Of a stretch of DNA of 64,000 bases, positions 58,668 through 64,000 are shown piece after piece. This DNA comes from Apis mellifera. Lineage: Eukaryota > Arthropoda > Insecta > Hymenoptera > Apidae. A program made the position numbers and the translations under genes. The first letter of the stretch is position 1. Each line of letters begins with the position of its first letter. The notes under the pieces were generated by a model. It was given only the letters and a program-made list of their open reading frames with translations, had not been told where the DNA came from and did no database searches. The stretch spans positions 12,648,330 through 12,712,329 of the forward strand of contig NC_037648.1 of NCBI RefSeq assembly GCF_003254395.2, read 5' to 3'.

Positions 58668-58959
58668 CATACATATGCGCATATATGCATACGTGAATCG
58701 CGTTAACACGTATACAAAATGTAAACGCATTATACACACACATACGTGGAAACATACGTACATATGTACACACATATATTTTTTTTTTCTATCGTTCAAT
58801 GTCCAAACCTGTTTAGAGGTTAACTCGGAACGACGATCGAAAGAAAAGCGCGTAATTAACGAGAGACCGTTGTTAGCTCGTTTGTGACAGAATCGCTACT
58901 AGAATCCTTTAATTATTCTCTTTATCGTTTTATATAATTGCTATTATGATTATGATTAT

Positions 58960-59120
58960 GATTGATTATTATTATTATTATAAATATTAATATTAGTATT
59001 AATAATATTATTAATATTGATATTAATATTAACATTATTATTATGATTATGATTATTATTATTATTATTATTATTTTACTTTTATTATTATTACTACTAT
59101 TATTAGCATTATTATTATTA
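58960..59120. repeat. ATT/ATG compound trinucleotide microsatellite
   Basis: About 160 bp of ATT, ATG and AAT units in blocks, with an internal AT-rich palindromic section near 58985-59035. ORFs through it are poly-Ile/poly-Leu artefacts. Confidence 0.9.
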
Positions 59121-62100
59121 AATATTAGTTTTTTCCTCCGCGACAGTTTTCTAGAGACACTTATAGTATCGTACAATAGCTGTGATTGTTAGGCTCGACG
59201 TTTACACTTCTACTACGTATATATGTATAATCGATAATTTAAATCTTTAATTCCCGGGGCCGGATGGGTTCGTTAACGATAGGTTCGTCGTCCGCTTCAA
59301 AAAAAAAAGAAAGAAAGAAAGAAAGAAAAAAAAGGAAAAACGAGGGAAAAAGGAACAAAAAAAAAAGAAGAAGAAAAACGGTCCACGTACACTTTTCTAC
59401 GCAATCTCTCTCTTTTGTTTCTCCTCCCTGAAATATTATTTATATTTCTTTTTCTCTCTCTCTCTCTCTCTCTCTTTATATATATTTTTTTTCTTTCCTC
59501 TGCCGAAATTCTACGAATCGGAGGGAAATTATGAATTGAATAGGCACACATGCACACACACACACACACAGCGTACCTGAATCGTCAGGCGGAGTTGAAA
59601 ACGACGTGCTTGTTCGCTCGTCGGCCTTAATTATTTCAAAGTTTTTCGAGCGAAGCCGCCGCCGGCTTCACACACACACACACACACACGTACACATGTA
59701 CACACACGATATAACGCTGATAAGTAAGATAAAAAAGAAAAAAAAAGACGAAGCAGAACAAATCCGTTCGGTAGGTTGTGTAGCTTGTCGAGAGAACGAC
59801 ACGCACCCGCTTCTCTGACTCGTAGCGCGATTAGCAATTTCGTTTCGAGTGATTCCTCTTTCTTCTGAAGGTCGATTGAAGAGAAAAAGAAGAAAGAAAG
59901 AAAGAAAGGGGGAGAAAAGCACGAAAAGAGGGGAAAAACACACACATATATACACGCATATATGTACACGCAAAAAGAAAAGAGAAATTGAAAAGATAAA
60001 AAAAAAAAAAGGAAGAAAGAAAGAAAGAAAGAAAGGAAGGGAAAGAAAGTAAAATTCGCGAGAGCACGCATGCACAGATTTAGCACGAATTCTACGTGAT
60101 GGAATCTCGTCAAGATTCCTCCCGTTCTCCTTTCCGTAATTAATAGTTAACACTTTCTCTCCGTCGCGCTTCCACGACGATTTTTTTTTCTCGTCGTCGT
60201 GTCGATTCGCGCGGGCAGACAGACGACGCATCGGGTGCACGAGGAAATCGCAATTTATCGAGCATCCTCGAAACGAGACGAGATGGATAAGTGTCGCTGT
60301 TCACGCTCCTTCTCTTGCCAATTACATTACTTCGCGAATCTCTGAATCAAAATATAATAATTCATTAAGCATATATATATATAAATATATAAAGAAGCGT
60401 GATTACGCTCGTATAAGAAAGAAGAATGCTTGGAGAAAGAACGTGGCGACGATCGTCAGTTTTTAATATTCTCGAGGATCTCGACACGAGGCGTTTCCTC
60501 GTGCAAACGCGCGCAATCGTAAAATCGCATTGTTCGCGCGATTTCTATCGATATTCTGATTCTTTTCTCGCTCGAAGGAGCAGAGAGAGAGGATTCGAGG
60601 CGCACTCTCCGCACACGTCTTCTCCTTTTCTTTTTTCTTCTCTTCTTGCCTCCCCCCTCCACCCCTCCTCTCCTTTACACGTTTCTCGTATGCGAATGAA
60701 TGTACGACGAAGGATAGGACGAAGGGAGAAAACACACTGCCTCGTGAAAAAGCACACGCGAAGATCGAGAATTGCATCGATCAAGCTTACACGATAACGC
60801 GAAAGCGTTGTGTGAAAGCTCGACAGGCCGGTGTTGGGAGGGCATTTATCTGCAACGTCGCGGGACGGTCACACGACGCGGCAGCTTATGCTCCGACACG
60901 GTTGCACTCGAGCCGTTACACTACCATTTCTTTTTTTTTTTTTTTTTTTTTGTTTCCAGACCACGATTGTGCGACGATTCGTTATCGTTGATCTTTCGTT
61001 TTTTCGATCTCAAAGAGACGATTTGACAAAAACTCGATGATGACGTTTCAGAAAGACGTTTTGAAAGTTTGTGTATGATAAGAAAAAAGTTTTTTTTACT
61101 TGGAATTACTTGAGAAAATTGTTGACGAGAATTGTTGAAAGGAACTATACTTGTCGATGATCGACCAAGAAACTTTGCAATCCTTCGTTTCGTTTATTTT
61201 TCATTCGTTTCTTCGACGATTGCAAAATTTCTGAACGTGCGGAAGAAAAGGCAAGAGAGAGACGGTCGAAGAATTCGCAATTTCGAAGACCTCTTGACGA
61301 GAGATCGAGGAACAATCGTGGCGAAGGAATTATTCGTGCGGCAACGACGCAGTGAAACAACGTACAACCTCGTTCTGCTACGGACGAATCCATATCCATA
61401 TTATTTTCCTCGAGAAAAGCCAGCATCCTTGACAAATGCTCGTATAATCTAATATCGTATAATAATAAAATCGAGCAGCTTGCGTGCGTCGAGAGTTGTG
61501 GTGTGCGCGAGATTCAAGTCGCGAAATCAAAAAAAAAGAAAAGAAAAAAAAAAGAAAAAAAGGAAAAGAAAAAGAAAAAAAAAAAAGAATTTGCCAAGCG
61601 AAACGAATACGAATTTTCGAGTTTTCGTTTCGAGGAAAGCAATGGGACTTTTTAGAAGCTGGGAGGATCAATTTTACTCCGAAAGTTCTCTCGAACGCTT
61701 CTCGGATCTCAAAGGGGTCGCCGAGTAAATTTATAAGTTCGCGGGTAAATTTAATCAACGCGTCGCGTTAAAAAAGAAAGAAGAAGAAGAAGAAATATGT
61801 ATACATCGATCGGATATATGGAAGAATGAATTTTTTCCAATTTGCTCTTTCGTCCAAAGTGGACGGTAATATAATTATAATTACACTTACGCGATTATAT
61901 CAAAGCGACGTGCCTGCAAAACGATGTTTTTAGCAAAACGTGTTAATTTCTCGCGAAGAATTCGATTCGAAGGAAGTAAGGAATGCGAAATCGTCGAATG
62001 AATAATCGTGGAGAATCGTTTTCGAAGAGGTCTCGAGATCGATTTCTATTTTTTTCTTTTTTTTTTTTTTCTCTCTCTCAGTTTGTGTCTCTCACTTTTG

Positions 62101-62639
62101 ATCGATCTGGTCTCTCGAGAGCGGAGATGCACGAGGATCCGGACGCGAGAAGAGACGAGAACGCGCGAACGTTCTTTCATTCATTTCTTCTTCATCCGAA
62201 ATGAAAAACTTTTCGCGTTCCGAAAGAAAAACAGAGAAAAAGAAAGAAAAAAAACGTGCCGGAGCCACACCTCAGAAGAAATTTGTTTCTTTTAGGGATG
62301 ATGCGAGTGAGAGAGGAATGATTATCGTCGAGGTACGGAGAGAGAAAACAAGATGTGGAAAAGTGAGAGGAAAATATCGATAATAAGGGAAATTGATTGA
62401 TTGAGAGAGAGAGAGGAGAGAGGAAAGAGTATATACATATGTATATATATATACATACATATATATATATATAGATATGCATGTGGATGATAAAGCCGCG
62501 TTTTTATTTTTCTAGCGATTATTCTATAAACGAAACGTCGTTTACCCTCTTCTCCCACCCCCATTTTTTTACCTAGACGCCTAAAGCGAGTGAACGAGTA
62601 AATGAGCAAACGTGCGTATCTGAATAAAGAGAGTGTGCG

Positions 62640-62640
62640 C

Positions 62641-62672
<32 letters not shown>

Positions 62673-64000
62673 AAATAGAAAAAGAATGAAAAGGGGAAAA
62701 AAAAAATTAAGAATATGTAAACTGTAGTATTGATAGAGTTTGTTTTACGTGTGACGTGTATAGGACAAAATATAATAATTCGATATTATAGTATATTCTT
62801 TTTTTTACTGACCAAAATTTATACGCTTAGAAACGTTTATACATTCTATGTGAGAGGTAATAATAATCGTAATTCACGTACAAATGGAATAATTGCAAAA
62901 AAAGTTTAAAAAAAAAAAAAAAGAAAAAAAATTGAAAAAATTTGACAAAAAAAAAAGAGAATCGTACGAAAAAGGGACGAGCTTCAGGCGATGTCGGTGT
63001 GACACGATTATTTTTTTAAGTTTCTTCTTTCGATTACAGTGTCGAGTGTCCCTTTCATTTTTCTTCCGTTTTTTTTTTTTCTTTTTTTTCTATCATTATT
63101 CATTATTATTATTATTCTCTCATCGCGAAGCAAGAGTAAAATTTTTTTCCTTTCGCGTGATGATCAAACTTCGCTCTTCGACGAGTATCGAATCGAAGAT
63201 GATTTACAGCACTTGCTTTTCCAACTGAGATTTAGCGATTCCCCCGGGGGGAGGGATATAAAGCACACAGTTTATAATTAGCGATGATCGAATAACCGTT
63301 TAGCTCTGAGTTGTGGCACAATTCGCGCGAACAATTCGAGTCAAAACGAGAATCGGCCAACCGAGGTCCGCGAGCGCGAGTTTCGCGATCGATCGAACGA
63401 TCCGACGAATTATTCTTTCCTTATTTATTAAGCCCATCCACTTGGATGGTGTATCCACTTCTTTTCTTCGTTTGTTAATTAATCGATTAATCGATCGAAA
63501 GAAGAAGAGAAGAAGAAGGAATCGAGGAGACTCTAGAAAAGCGATCGATAAATCGTTGATCGTTCGGCGACGCGAACCCTCGATTTCGTTTCTCGTCTCC
63601 CTTGTGCTCACCGCTTGAGGAAAACAACGCCGCGGGGAACGAAAGAACGGATAGATATTTGACGATCGAGCCAGACAGAGCGTCGATTATAGACAGTTGT
63701 AAAGGAGTGATTGTTCGAATGGACAATGGTGAGGAAGAAGTAAAAAGAGAAAAAAAGAAAAAAAAAGGGAAAAAGGGAAAAAGAAAAAAAAGAAAAACGA
63801 ATATCTGCGCATGTAATCCGAGAAAGTGTAATGCAAAAATAGGTATATGATTATATTACATAATATACATACAATTGTGATCGTGAGAGTATCTGTTGCG
63901 AATAAAATAATAAATTACGAATAAATCATTCATGACTTTTTTCCAAGCTACTTCAACTCGAGTGCTTTTCATCCCCCTCCCCCGAATTTATCGAACACGC
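62640..64000. other. Right-end non-coding sequence
   Basis: Contains a GT/GA microsatellite (about 62637-62672), A-rich tracts (62908-62960, 63752-63797), a poly-T (63068-63090), and AATAAA motifs near 63901 that could be a distal polyadenylation site for RB1CC1. No supported gene on either strand. Confidence 0.4.

Larger units (their letters stand above)
56756..62640 (+). other. Probable long 3' UTR of RB1CC1, grading into intergenic DNA
   Basis: Starts with a GA microsatellite immediately after the stop (about 56779-56851). It then holds AT, CA, TTA/ATT and TTTC/GAAA simple repeats (57040-57067, 57480-57500, 57930-57990, 58268-58300, 58630-58672, 58960-59120, 59455-59475, 59670-59691). No coding-like ORF is present. 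I see no AATAAA in the first 4.7 kb. ATTAAA variants occur at 57517-57522 and 57984-57989, and AATAAA appears at 61464-61469 and near 62625. The true transcript end is therefore uncertain. Confidence 0.45.

Noticed and set aside
1..64000. Transposable element (mariner, LINE, LTR)
   Set aside because: No transposase or reverse-transcriptase motif, no long terminal or inverted repeats with target duplications were recognised by eye. A repeat-library search would be needed to exclude degraded copies.
1..64000. tRNA, rRNA or conserved microRNA genes
   Set aside because: No T-arm-like GGTTCRANYCC word in a tRNA context and no mature microRNA seed sequence familiar from insects was found. A covariance-model scan would be decisive.

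Overview
This is a eukaryotic window, almost certainly from an insect and most likely a bee or other hymenopteran. The background is AT-rich, dense in CpG and TCGA words and in microsatellites. It is interrupted by a few GC-rich coding exons with canonical GT-AG introns that run from about 73 bp to 23.6 kb. Nothing bacterial or viral is visible: no operons, rRNA, CRISPR array or phage, and no intact transposon that I can recognise. The species call is an inference from base composition and gene content.

Left part (1 to about 12.0 kb, + strand): the 3' end of a tail-anchored membrane protein gene. Two exons (6373-6582 and 8363-8449) join in phase. They encode a basic, Arg/Glu-rich helix followed by a C-terminal transmembrane anchor that ends ...FFKLLT-stop, which resembles the C-terminus of junctophilins (ER/SR to plasma-membrane junction proteins). 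A GC-rich, hairpin-containing block at 3.4-4.1 kb ends in a candidate alternative first coding exon (4010-4117) with a good donor in the matching phase. If it is used, the gene also makes a 134-residue short isoform. A 3' UTR of up to 3.5 kb follows, with polyadenylation signals at 8607 and 11959.

Middle (12.0-18.1 kb): no gene I can support. At 18.1-18.8 kb there are two promoter-like clusters. One has CGGAAG, AATGGCGGC and a perfect NRF-1-type palindrome. The other has a perfect inverted repeat of CGCCATCT. A structured 5' leader for the next gene follows.

Right part (20,683-56,755, + strand): a complete nine-exon gene for the insect FIP200/RB1CC1 (Atg17) orthologue, the scaffold of the ULK/Atg1 autophagy-initiation complex. 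The spliced product is 1,408 residues. It has an N-terminal ubiquitin-like fold (split by a 6.4-kb intron), the conserved FIP200/ATG17 region, a low-complexity linker with poly-Gln, a long coiled coil and the C-terminal Claw domain. All exon phases match. Intron 2 is 23.6 kb and carries a roughly 12-copy tandem array of about 143 bp. Intron 3 carries a five-copy array of about 73 bp.

Right end (56.8-64 kb): AT- and GA-microsatellite-rich sequence, probably a long 3' UTR plus intergenic DNA. It holds one strong 38-nt hairpin at 58,301-58,338. I found no novel system comparable to a defence locus. The most interesting items are the possible short tail-anchored isoform, the candidate promoter cluster, the intronic satellite, the 5' and 3' RNA structures around both genes, and a CxCxxCxxH motif just before the Claw domain.
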